A stretch of 64,000 nt of DNA from Halolamina rubra. GTDB lineage: Archaea; Halobacteriota; Halobacteria; Halobacteriales; Haloferacaceae. The translations under genes and the position numbers were made by a program. The stretch is taken from positions 1 through 64,000 of the forward strand of contig NZ_BBJN01000002.1 of the NCBI RefSeq assembly GCF_000739555.1. The letters run 5' to 3'. The notes below the pieces were generated by a model. That model was not told the origin of the DNA, ran no database searches, and worked only from the letters and a program-made list of their open reading frames with translations. Positions 52,106 through 59,777 of this stretch are shown here, in pieces. Position 1 is the stretch's first letter. Every line of letters begins with the position of its first letter.

Positions 52106-53392
52106 ATGCGCACCGACATCGGCAACGCGCTGGGCGGGGAGCCGGCCCTGACCCGCGACGCCCTCGACGAACTGGACGCCGACGTGGCCGCGGCCCACGA
52201 GCGGATCGCCGCCGGGATGGGGAACGACGAGTTCGGCTACGCCGCGCTCAACCTGCCCGAGACGGCCGACCCCGACCGGATCCGGAGCGCGGTCGCCCCC
52301 TTCGCCGACAGCGAGGCGGTGCTCACGGTCGGCATCGGCGGCAGCGCCCTCGGCGCGGCGACGCTCGCGAACGCGCTTTCGAGCGACGTCGACGCGTACT
52401 TCCTCGACAACGTCGACCCCGAGCACACGAGCTGCCTGCTCGACAGCCTCGACCTCTCCCGGACCGCCGTCAACGTCGTCTCGAACTCCGGCACGACCGC
52501 GGAGACGCTGTCGAACTTCCTCGTCGTCCGCGAGGCGATGGAGCGGGCGGGCGTCGACTGGACCGAGCGGACGTTCGTCACGACGGGGCCGGAGGGGAAC
52601 CTCCGGAACCTCGCCGAGAAGCACGGTCTGCCCGCCCTCGACGTGCCCGCGGGCGTCCCGGGTCGGTTCTCGGTGCTCTCGACGGTCGGGCTCGCCGTCG
52701 CGGCGATCCAGGGTCACGATATCGACGCCGTGCTCGCCGGCGCCGCCGACGAGCGCGACCGGCTCGCGGGCTCGCTGTACGACTCGCCCGCCTACGCCTA
52801 CGGCGCCACCACGTACGCGCTGGCCGAGCGCGGCGCCGTCACGAACGCGTTCATGCCCTACGCCGAATCGCTGGAGACGTTCGCCGAGTGGTTCGCTCAG
52901 CTCTGGGCCGAGAGCCTCGGGAAGGACGGGCGGGGACAGACCCCGGCCCGCGCGCTGGGCGCGACCGACCAGCACTCACAGCTCCAGCTCTACCGCGCCG
53001 GCCCGCGGGACAAGCTCGTGACCCTCGTGCGCCCGACCGAGCGCGCGGACCGCGGGATTCCCGAGACCGACCTCGAGGGGCTCTCCTACCTCGGCGGCCA
53101 GTCGCTCGGCACGCTGCTGGACGCCGAGTTCGAGGCGACGGAGGCGAGCCTCACGGCTGCGGACTGCCCGAATATCCGGCTCGAGATCGACCGCGTCGAC
53201 GAGCGCGGCCTCGGCGAGCTGCTGTTCGGGATGGAGGCCGCCTGCGTCTGCTACGGCGAGCTCGCGGACCTCTCGACGTTCACCCAGCCCGCCGTGGAGT
53301 GGGGGAAGCGGGCCGCCCGCGGCCTGCTCGGCGGCGGCGAGTTCGCGGAGGCCGAGGCAGTGCGCGGGAAGGACCGGCTGGTCGTGGAGTAG
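52106..53392 (+). CDS. pgi: Glucose-6-phosphate isomerase
   Basis: Interconverts glucose 6-phosphate and fructose 6-phosphate. The 428-aa protein has the SIS fold: TVGIGGSALGAATLANAL near residue 75, VSNSGTTAETLSNFL near 130, FSVLSTVGLAVAAIQG near 190 and GATDQHSQLQLYRAGP near 290. Most haloarchaea degrade glucose by a semiphosphorylative Entner-Doudoroff route, so PGI here serves gluconeogenesis and interconversion. Confidence 0.92.
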   Translation: MRTDIGNALGGEPALTRDALDELDADVAAAHERIAAGMGNDEFGYAALNLPETADPDRIRSAVAPFADSEAVLTVGIGGSALGAATLANALSSDVDAYFLDNVDPEHTSCLLDSLDLSRTAVNVVSNSGTTAETLSNFLVVREAMERAGVDWTERTFVTTGPEGNLRNLAEKHGLPALDVPAGVPGRFSVLSTVGLAVAAIQGHDIDAVLAGAADERDRLAGSLYDSPAYAYGATTYALAERGAVTNAFMPYAESLETFAEWFAQLWAESLGKDGRGQTPARALGATDQHSQLQLYRAGPRDKLVTLVRPTERADRGIPETDLEGLSYLGGQSLGTLLDAEFEATEASLTAADCPNIRLEIDRVDERGLGELLFGMEAACVCYGELADLSTFTQPAVEWGKRAARGLLGGGEFAEAEAVRGKDRLVVE

Positions 53393-53488
53393 GGCGTCGA
53401 CGCCCCGCGGGACGGCGTGGGGAGGTGCTCGACTGCCTCGCCGCCCCCGACCGTCACCGATTTGCCGCCCGGGCCGCTGGCTCCGGTA

Positions 53489-54211
53489 ATGAGCCAGCCC
53501 GCAGAGCCATCGGCGATGGGGTCGAAAGCCCTCCGGACGTTCCAGGCGCTGGTGCTGTTCGTCGCGGCGATCGTCGGCGGCGCCGTCGGCACCTCGCTGT
53601 GGGCCGGCGCCGCGCCGGCGCTGGGCGTCGCCGAGGGGACGACCGCCTACGAGATCGCCGAGACCGTCGCGCAGTTCGCGGGGCTGGTGGCGCCGGTCGG
53701 GCTGTTCGTCGCCGCCGCGGGCGATCGCGAACTGCTCTCGTGGGGGCGGCCCGACGCCCGGCAGGCGGCGATCGCGGTGGGCGCCGTCGTCGCGCTCTAC
53801 CTCGGCCAGATCGCGCTGCTCAGCGCGTTCTCGCTGATCGACGTGTCCCCGTCACAGAACCCCGCGGTCGACCCGTCGGGGCGGCAGGCGACGTACTTCC
53901 TGCTGATGATCCCCCTCTCGCTGCTGGTCGTCGGGCCCGCGGAGGAGCTCCTCGTGCGTGGCGGGATCCAGGGGCTGCTGACGCGGGCGTGGGGGCCGTG
54001 GCCCGGCATCGTCGGCGCGAGCGCGCTGTTCGGCTCGCTGCACTACATCGGCGGCGGCACCGGCGCGCTGGCGTACGTGGCGTTCTCGTTCCTGCTGGGC
54101 TGTCTGCTGGGCTACCTGTACGAGCGAACCGGGAACCTGTTCGTGCCGATGGTCGCCCACGGCGGCTACAACGCGATCATCTACGCGGTCCAGTACGTAA
54201 CGTTCGGCTGA
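53489..54211 (+). CDS. CPBP family intramembrane glutamic protease
   Basis: Membrane protease of the CAAX/Rce1-like family, 240 aa, seven or eight helices. The motifs are GPAEELLVRGGIQGLL (EExxxR), ALFGSLHYIGGG (FxxxH) and MVAHGGYNAIIY (HxxxN). The start at ATG 53489 is chosen over an in-frame one at 53417, whose extra residues are Pro/Thr-rich. Whether it processes prenylated proteins or bacteriocin-like peptides is unknown. Confidence 0.88.
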   Translation: MSQPAEPSAMGSKALRTFQALVLFVAAIVGGAVGTSLWAGAAPALGVAEGTTAYEIAETVAQFAGLVAPVGLFVAAAGDRELLSWGRPDARQAAIAVGAVVALYLGQIALLSAFSLIDVSPSQNPAVDPSGRQATYFLLMIPLSLLVVGPAEELLVRGGIQGLLTRAWGPWPGIVGASALFGSLHYIGGGTGALAYVAFSFLLGCLLGYLYERTGNLFVPMVAHGGYNAIIYAVQYVTFG

Positions 54212-54214
54212 GAA

Positions 54215-54673
54215 TCAGGCGGGGTTCTTCCGGGAGAGGTCGCTGCCGCAGATGGGGCAGCGCTCGCGGTCCTCGTCGAACTCGCGGCCACAGCCCGCAC
54301 ACTGGAACTTCCAGTCGCGCTCCTCCTCGATCCCCTCGCGGGCGATCACCTGCACGTCGATGTCGAGCTTCTCGGCGACGTTCTGCATCGCGTAGTCGTC
54401 GGTGACGAGCGTCGCGTCGAGCTCGAACGCCGTCGCGAGCAGGCGCGTGTCGGTGTCGGAGATCTCGTCGGCGTCGCCGGTCTCGCCGGCGGCGCGGCGC
54501 ACGCGGTCGACCGTCTCCTCGGCCGGGAGGTGGAGCTCCATCCCCGCGCCCTCCATCGCGTCGAAGCGGTACTCGTTACCGCCCTCGAGCTCCTCCTTGA
54601 CGAGCGGGATCGACACCTGCTCGTCGTCGGTGTGGTACTCGTGGATGAACGCCGAGGTGTCGAGGACCTGCAT
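54215..54673 (-). CDS. nob1: Nob1-family PIN endoribonuclease
   Basis: Nuclease that cleaves the 3' end of 16S rRNA precursor, 152 aa. PIN domain acidic residues are visible in MQVLDTSAFIHEY, VKEELEGG, SDTDTRLLATAFELDATLVTDDYAMQNVA. The C-terminal zinc ribbon is KFQCAGCGREFDEDRERCPICGSDL. Its ATG directly follows the PRC-barrel gene's TAG (TAGATG), a tight operon. Confidence 0.92.
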   Translation of the reverse strand: MQVLDTSAFIHEYHTDDEQVSIPLVKEELEGGNEYRFDAMEGAGMELHLPAEETVDRVRRAAGETGDADEISDTDTRLLATAFELDATLVTDDYAMQNVAEKLDIDVQVIAREGIEEERDWKFQCAGCGREFDEDRERCPICGSDLSRKNPA

Positions 54674-54919
54674 CTATCGCTGGATGACGATGTAGTCCTT
54701 CACGGCCTGCACCCGGGAGACTGGCACCCGGAACCGACCGCCCTCGTCGCGCTCGAAGTTGATCTTGCCGCGCGGGGTGTCCTCGTTGGGCGAGACCAGC
54801 AGGTCGTGGAGTTCGCCGGTCTTGAGGTCCATCGTGATGTTGTACAGCATGCCGAGCTCGGTGCCGTCCGAGCCCATGACTGCCTTCCCCGAGAGGTTCT
54901 CGGCGAGTATGTCGGCCAT
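54674..54919 (-). CDS. PRC-barrel domain protein
   Basis: 81-aa small beta-barrel, MADILAENLSGKAVMGSDGTELGMLYNITMDLKTGELHDLLVSP... The PRC-barrel fold (RimM-like) often binds ribosomal proteins or rRNA-processing factors. It sits directly before nob1 and divergent from aIF5B, so a role in ribosome maturation is plausible. Confidence 0.88.
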   Translation of the reverse strand: MADILAENLSGKAVMGSDGTELGMLYNITMDLKTGELHDLLVSPNEDTPRGKINFERDEGGRFRVPVSRVQAVKDYIVIQR

Positions 54920-55062
54920 ACGGCCCTACACAGGCCGTGGCGTGATAAACGCCACGGGGGCGCCGTCGGCGGCGGCGCCGACGACAGCCGGCGGAGAGTC
55001 GAAACAGGTAACTGGCGCCCGCGACTCGCTTCAGTCAAGAGACGTTCTCTCGGTGATTTTCG

Positions 55063-56874
55063 ATGCCTGACGCCAACAACGCCGACGCCAGCGCCGACCC
55101 GGGCTCGCTCCGGACACCCATCGTCGCCGTGCTCGGTCACGTCGACCACGGGAAGACGAGTTTGCTCGACAAGATCCGCGGCTCGGCCGTCAGCGAGGGC
55201 GAGGCCGGCGCCATCACCCAGCACATCGGCGCCACCGCCGTCCCCTTGGACACGGTGTCGTCGATGGCCGGCGAGCTCGTGATGGCCGACGACTTCGACC
55301 TCCCGGGCCTGCTGTTCATCGACACGCCGGGCCACCACTCGTTCTCGACGCTGCGGGCCCGCGGGGGCGCGCTCGCGGACATCGCCGTCCTCGTCGTCGA
55401 CGTGAACGACGGGTTCCAGCCCCAGACTGAGGAGGCGCTGGACATCCTCCAGCGCACGGGGACCCCGTTCGTCGTCGCCGCGAACAAGATCGACACGACG
55501 CCGGGCTGGAACCCCAACCCGGAGGCGCCGGTCCAGCAGACGTACGAGGACCAGACCGACCGCGCCCGCCAGCGGCTCGACGAGAACCTGTACGAGATCA
55601 TCGGCCAGCTCTCGGACGCGGGGTTCTCGGCGGATCTCTACTGGCGCGTCCAGAACTTCCAGAACAACATCGGCGTCGTCCCGATCTCGGCGATGACCGG
55701 CGAGGGGGTCCCGGACCTGCTCGCGGTGCTGATGGGGCTCTCCCAGCGCTACATGAAGGAGGAGATGGAGATCGACCTCACGGGCCCCGGGAAGGGGACC
55801 GTCCTCGAGGTGAAAGACGAGAAGGGGTTCGGCGCCACGCTGGACGTGGTGCTGTACGACGGCACCGTCGAGGAGGGCGACCGCATCGTCGTCGGCGGCG
55901 TCGAGGGGCCGATCGTCACGGAGGTCCGCGCGCTCCTGCGCCCGCGGGCGCTCTCGGAGATCCGCACGGAGGCGGAGTTCGAGCGCCTCGACTCCGTGCA
56001 GGCCGCCTCGGGCGTGAAGCTCGCGGCGCCGGATCTCGACGACGCGATGGCCGGCGCGCCGGTCCGCGTGGTCAGGGGCCGGCATCTGGAGAAGGTGATC
56101 GAGGAGGTCGAGCAGGAGCTCTCCGAAATCGAGGTCGACACCGAGGAGGAGGGCGTCGTCGTCAAGGCCGACACGCTCGGCAGCCTGGAGGCGATGGCGA
56201 ACGCGCTCCGGGAGTCGGAGATCCCCATCCTCCGGGCGGAGGTCGGCGACGTGGCGCCGCGGGACGTGGCGGTCGCCAGCACCGCCAACGAGGCCGAGCA
56301 CCGCGTCATCCTCGGCTTCAACGTCGAGGTGCTCCCCGACGCCGAGCGCGAGCTCGACCAGCAGGGCGTGCGGCTGTTCAACGACGACGTGATCTACCAG
56401 CTGGTGGAGGAGTACGAGGCGTTCGTCGAGGAGCGCGAGCGCGAACAGCAGGAGACGGTGCTGGACAAGATCCACCGCCCCGCGCGGTTCCGCATCCTGG
56501 AGGACCACACGTTCCGGCAGAACAACCCCGCGGTCGTCGGCGTCGAGATCCTCGCCGGCACGATCGAGAACAACCGCCGGGTCGCGAAGTTCGAGAACGG
56601 CGAGTCGACCCGGGTGGGCGAACTCTCGGGGATGCAGGAGCAGGGCGAGGACGTCGACGAGGCCCGCGCCGGCAGCCGCGTCAGCGTCGCCATCGACGGC
56701 CCGACGGTGGGCCGGGACATCGAGGAGGGCGACGAGCTCTGGATCGACCTGCCGGAGAAGCACGCGAAGATCCTGGAGCAGGAGCTGAAAGAGGAGATCC
56801 CGGCGGACGAGCGCGAGGCGCTGAACGCGTACCTGGAGAAGATGCGGAAACGCGATCCGTTCTGGGGGAAGTGA
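55063..56874 (+). CDS. infB: Translation initiation factor aIF5B
   Basis: GTPase that promotes subunit joining and initiator-tRNA placement, 603 aa, the archaeal length without the eukaryotic N-terminal extension. The motifs are G1 LGHVDHGKTSLLDKIRG near residue 26, G2 ITQHIGAT, G3 DTPGHHSFSTLR, G4 AANKIDTTPGW and G5 VPISAMTGEGVPDLL. The C-terminal domains (II, III, IV) are intact, ending in helix ALNAYLEKMRKRDPFWGK. Confidence 0.95.
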   Translation: MPDANNADASADPGSLRTPIVAVLGHVDHGKTSLLDKIRGSAVSEGEAGAITQHIGATAVPLDTVSSMAGELVMADDFDLPGLLFIDTPGHHSFSTLRARGGALADIAVLVVDVNDGFQPQTEEALDILQRTGTPFVVAANKIDTTPGWNPNPEAPVQQTYEDQTDRARQRLDENLYEIIGQLSDAGFSADLYWRVQNFQNNIGVVPISAMTGEGVPDLLAVLMGLSQRYMKEEMEIDLTGPGKGTVLEVKDEKGFGATLDVVLYDGTVEEGDRIVVGGVEGPIVTEVRALLRPRALSEIRTEAEFERLDSVQAASGVKLAAPDLDDAMAGAPVRVVRGRHLEKVIEEVEQELSEIEVDTEEEGVVVKADTLGSLEAMANALRESEIPILRAEVGDVAPRDVAVASTANEAEHRVILGFNVEVLPDAERELDQQGVRLFNDDVIYQLVEEYEAFVEEREREQQETVLDKIHRPARFRILEDHTFRQNNPAVVGVEILAGTIENNRRVAKFENGESTRVGELSGMQEQGEDVDEARAGSRVSVAIDGPTVGRDIEEGDELWIDLPEKHAKILEQELKEEIPADEREALNAYLEKMRKRDPFWGK

Positions 56875-57211
56875 CGCTCATCGGTTCTGTTGCATTCTTT
56901 CGGCCGGTGGTCGGTATGTTGTGGTTTGGCAAGTACAGTTCAAACAGTTCCCAATCTCGGAATGGACGTGATTGATAGCTGTTAATATAGTTATATTGAT
57001 AAATATGATCAGGTGGCAATTCGGATTATGTCACAATAACTGATGTGATTCTTCAAATACAGCGATTACTCAATTGGTAACTATAGCATATAGAAGTGGT
57101 AAATAACCATATGATGTCTGCGGTGTATTGACATTTTCAGAGCTCATACACGACACTGGGACGAATTTCTCAGCCGTCGGGATACGATGCTCTGAACTTC
57201 TGGTAATTACC
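56875..57211. other. AT-rich intergenic region after aIF5B
   Basis: 337 bases without a gene, and much richer in A/T than the flanks (for example GATAGCTGTTAATATAGTTATATTGATAAATATGATC at about 56971-57010, described here by position). It presumably contains the promoter of the secreted protein at 57212; a TATAGCATATAG stretch near 57083 is one candidate. It marks the left edge of an accessory segment. Confidence 0.5.
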
Positions 57212-58426
57212 ATGACAGACGAGGAATCCAACAAGGAGTGTAGTATAAACCGGCGAACTATACTGAAAAGCACGGGGGCAGCCTCTGGTGCAGCGTTCGT
57301 CGGAGCGTCGTTCAGTGGCGTGGGCGCAGCGCAGGGACACGGGGGACCCTGCCACAAAGACTTCGAATGTGACGAAGGTGGAACCTACGTCAAATTCGAG
57401 TTCGTTATTGAGACGGACGAAGACGGGAACACCACCGATTGTTACTTTGAGGAGGAGACGGACACTGGACTCGTCGAGATAACGGACTGGGACAGCAAAG
57501 ACGGGGAGGAATGCGAGCCAGTCTCCGTCGAATGGGAGGCAGACGGATACGTCGCGACGACGGTAATGGCCTTCGGCGGTAACGACTGTGACACAGTGGG
57601 CGATCCGGGTACCGGCTACACGTCGGGTCTCGAGAACAACGGCGGGAACACAGCTGCGATCAGCAACCTTCAGTTCTGCCTCGAAGAGACGCCGTTCCCG
57701 GAATGCCCGTTCTATGGCACCTCTCGGGAGGATCCGACGTCCATCGTCAGCATTAGCTACGATCCGGACGCCGACGAGATTACTGAGACAGTAGTTGGTG
57801 ACATCCCAGACGACTTCGATAACAGCAACTACCCCAACGGGCTGGCCTTCGACGACGATAACGACGTCTGGTACTTCGCAGAGGAAAACGGCGTCCTCAA
57901 GACGATGAACGAGGACGGCGCACTCGGCATCGAGACCTACGGCGTCATCACCCCGGGCGACGAACCCGTTGCCGGAGCGACCTTCCACGATGGGCTCTAC
58001 TACTACATTCCGAATGGCGGCGATGAGCTCTGGACGGCCGACATTAGCAGCGGTTCGGTCAGCAGTTCCACGTTTGCCGGTCTGAACTGGTCCGACATCG
58101 GACTCGGAGACCTCGCCGTCGACGAGGACGAGATGCTCTACGTGAGCACCACCAGTTCGAATATCGGGTCGATCTTCTTTAGCGTCGATCTGAACGACAC
58201 GTCCGATCAGCAGTTGATCGTGCAGGACAACGCGGGCTCGACGGAGTTCGCCACGGGCAAGCAGCTTGCTTTCGAGAATGATACCCTCTGGGCCCATGCG
58301 GCAGGCGGTGGCCAGTGGTACACGGTCGACCTGACTGACGGCACCCTGAGCGACCCCGTCGCGACGACCAGGGAATACACTGACTTGGCTTCGTGCGGCG
58401 AAGCCGAGTGGGAGGTCGAAGAGTAG
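57212..58426 (+). CDS. Tat-exported beta-propeller-like protein
   Basis: 404-aa secreted protein. The N-terminus MTDEESNKECSINRRTILKSTG carries the twin arginines and is followed by a hydrophobic stretch up to GVGAAQG. Residues about 48-165 form a cysteine-containing domain (GPCHKDFECDEGGTYVKFEF, CEPVSVEWEADG). From about 190 the protein has repeats such as LAFDDDNDVWYFAEENGVLKTMNEDGALG and DLAVDEDEMLYVSTTSSNIGSIF, typical of a beta-propeller. I do not recognise a named family. It is less GC-rich than neighbouring core genes. Confidence 0.65.
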   Translation: MTDEESNKECSINRRTILKSTGAASGAAFVGASFSGVGAAQGHGGPCHKDFECDEGGTYVKFEFVIETDEDGNTTDCYFEEETDTGLVEITDWDSKDGEECEPVSVEWEADGYVATTVMAFGGNDCDTVGDPGTGYTSGLENNGGNTAAISNLQFCLEETPFPECPFYGTSREDPTSIVSISYDPDADEITETVVGDIPDDFDNSNYPNGLAFDDDNDVWYFAEENGVLKTMNEDGALGIETYGVITPGDEPVAGATFHDGLYYYIPNGGDELWTADISSGSVSSSTFAGLNWSDIGLGDLAVDEDEMLYVSTTSSNIGSIFFSVDLNDTSDQQLIVQDNAGSTEFATGKQLAFENDTLWAHAAGGGQWYTVDLTDGTLSDPVATTREYTDLASCGEAEWEVEE

Positions 58427-58906
58427 CCCGGGACCCGGCAGATCAGCCACCGGGGGTGATCACCTCCCGGATCCTCTATCGGTGGTCTCGCGAGGCTTGG
58501 AACCGCGCCGAATAAATGGCTGTTCCGCTCGGTACCGGCCCTCAATCTGCTCCTTCGAGTTGATCGTACCGATTATCTCTATTCAGTGCCCGTGACGTTC
58601 GTGCCGAGTGAAATGCTGTAATATGCGCTGTGTACTCATCACGACCCTTCAAATAGATACGCTGATGGGCAGGAATTCCAGCGGTCAATGAGCAATCCAA
58701 CTTAACGGCTGTTTCACTTCAGATTGGATGGTGAGAGCATACCTACCGTTCAGTGCAATGTGGGTGTTCATCACCGCGAGAAAATAGTGTGCATCGGTGT
58801 TTGTAATAAACCACGACGTTCCCGGACACCGTGACACACCTCGAACGGTGGATGCATTACATTACCTCAAACAAACCTTCATATGAATCCGTGTATCCTG
58901 TCCAGT
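58427..58906. other. AT-rich spacer, possible terminator palindrome
   Basis: 480 bases with no credible gene. Just after the secreted gene GGTGATCACC (58456-58465) is a perfect palindrome within GGGGGTGATCACCTCCC. The remainder has no ORF beyond 60 codons in the plus or minus strand that looks like protein. Confidence 0.4.
58878..58886 (+). promoter_or_regulatory. Putative TATA box of the zinc-ribbon microprotein
   Basis: TTCATATGA centred about 25-27 bases before the ATG at 58907; an A-rich CAAAC lies just upstream. It fits a leaderless transcript. Confidence 0.5.
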
Positions 58907-59059
58907 ATGGCGACCTGTCCAGAATGTGGACATAGTGAAGATATAGCTCAAGATAACCTTCAAGGGACCGGCTGGTTGCAAGGCATCGGCTCCGAGGTGA
59001 GTGTCGGTTTAGTTGTCTGCCCCTCCTGTGATAGTGTCTTAGGCGGGTTCGGCACCTAG
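58907..59059 (+). CDS. 50-aa zinc-ribbon microprotein with two CPxC motifs
   Basis: Short frame from ATG 58907 to TAG 59057-59059. It codes for MATCPECGHSEDIAQDNLQG..., ending VVCPSCDSVLGGFGT. The two pairs CPEC and CPSC, 34 residues apart, form a typical zinc ribbon. Haloarchaea have many one-domain zinc-finger microproteins with C(P)xCG motifs, several with regulatory phenotypes. The gene has a well-placed TATA box. No partner gene is adjacent. Confidence 0.65.
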   Translation: MATCPECGHSEDIAQDNLQGTGWLQGIGSEVSVGLVVCPSCDSVLGGFGT

Positions 59060-59369
59060 GTTACTTCTCGCCGGTGCTCGGGCTCGGTACGTCAAACTCC
59101 CCCCGGTAGCACGGCCAACACGGGGAACTCGCTGTTGGGGTCCCAATAGTCACCGTCGAATGTTCATAGATGGTATATCTGCAACCCCACTTGCCGGTTG
59201 TTTCACCAAAAGTCGTCTTGAACGAAGAGCGTTCAACCGGACCACCCTCGAACGCTCCCAATCTTCCAGCGTTTCGACCGCCGAGCCAGCAACCGCTGAT
59301 AGCCTTCACACCGAGCGGTTGCTCCGAATTCGCGAAAAACGAACCACAGAACCGCAATAACCGTTCCTG
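59060..59369. other. Spacer without a convincing gene
   Basis: 310 bases. A 98-codon minus-strand frame (59061-59357) overlaps the end of the zinc microprotein. It is rich in Gly/Ser/Thr and Cys without acidic bias, so it is unlikely to be a real haloarchaeal protein. Confidence 0.4.
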
Positions 59370-59744
59370 CTACCGAGCGACCGGCACCGGATCGTCGCCC
59401 ATCGCGTACATCACCTGCGCCGCGGCGCTCGCCGCCAGCCCCTTCGCCACCTCGTCGCGGTCGGCGTCGTCGAGCCCCGCCTCGATGTCGTCGGCGTCGG
59501 GCTGGAACCCCGCGCTCACGGGGTGACCCGCCGGCGGGCGGACAGCCACGGTCGCCTCCGGCCCGTTCGAGCCGTAGGTGAGTTCCGAGCCGACGACGTA
59601 CCCCTCGGGGAGGTACGACTCCGTGCGGGAGACGATCCCCGCGACGGCGCGCCGCAGCCCCCGCTTCTCGTCGGGCGAGAGTTCGATATCCTTCGACGAC
59701 CCCCCCATGATTCCGGGGGCCCCGGCGTAATCAGTCCCGTTCAT
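59370..59744 (-). CDS. Conserved haloarchaeal protein (DUF5811-like)
   Basis: 124-aa soluble protein. MNGTDYAGAPGIMGG..., ELSPDEKRGLRRAVAGIVSRTESYLPEGYVVGSELTYGSNGPEATVAVRPPAGHPVSAGF and AKGLAASAAAQVMYAMGDD match a Halobacteria-only family as I recall it (DUF5811). The start is ATG 59744; an internal ATG at codon 13 is possible. It is 33 bases downstream of the DUF2298 gene's end. Confidence 0.6.
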   Translation of the reverse strand: MNGTDYAGAPGIMGGSSKDIELSPDEKRGLRRAVAGIVSRTESYLPEGYVVGSELTYGSNGPEATVAVRPPAGHPVSAGFQPDADDIEAGLDDADRDEVAKGLAASAAAQVMYAMGDDPVPVAR

Positions 59745-59777
59745 GTCGTCGGTGTTTGGCGGTATCCACTGATAAAG

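Noticed and set aside
58700-58860. GGCTGTTTCACTTCAGATTGG stretch suggesting an insertion sequence end
   Set aside because: I recall similar ends in haloarchaeal insertion sequences, but no partner end or transposase fragment was found.
59061-59357. 98-codon minus-strand frame
   Set aside because: Not acidic, no recognisable motif, and overlaps the zinc microprotein and its end.
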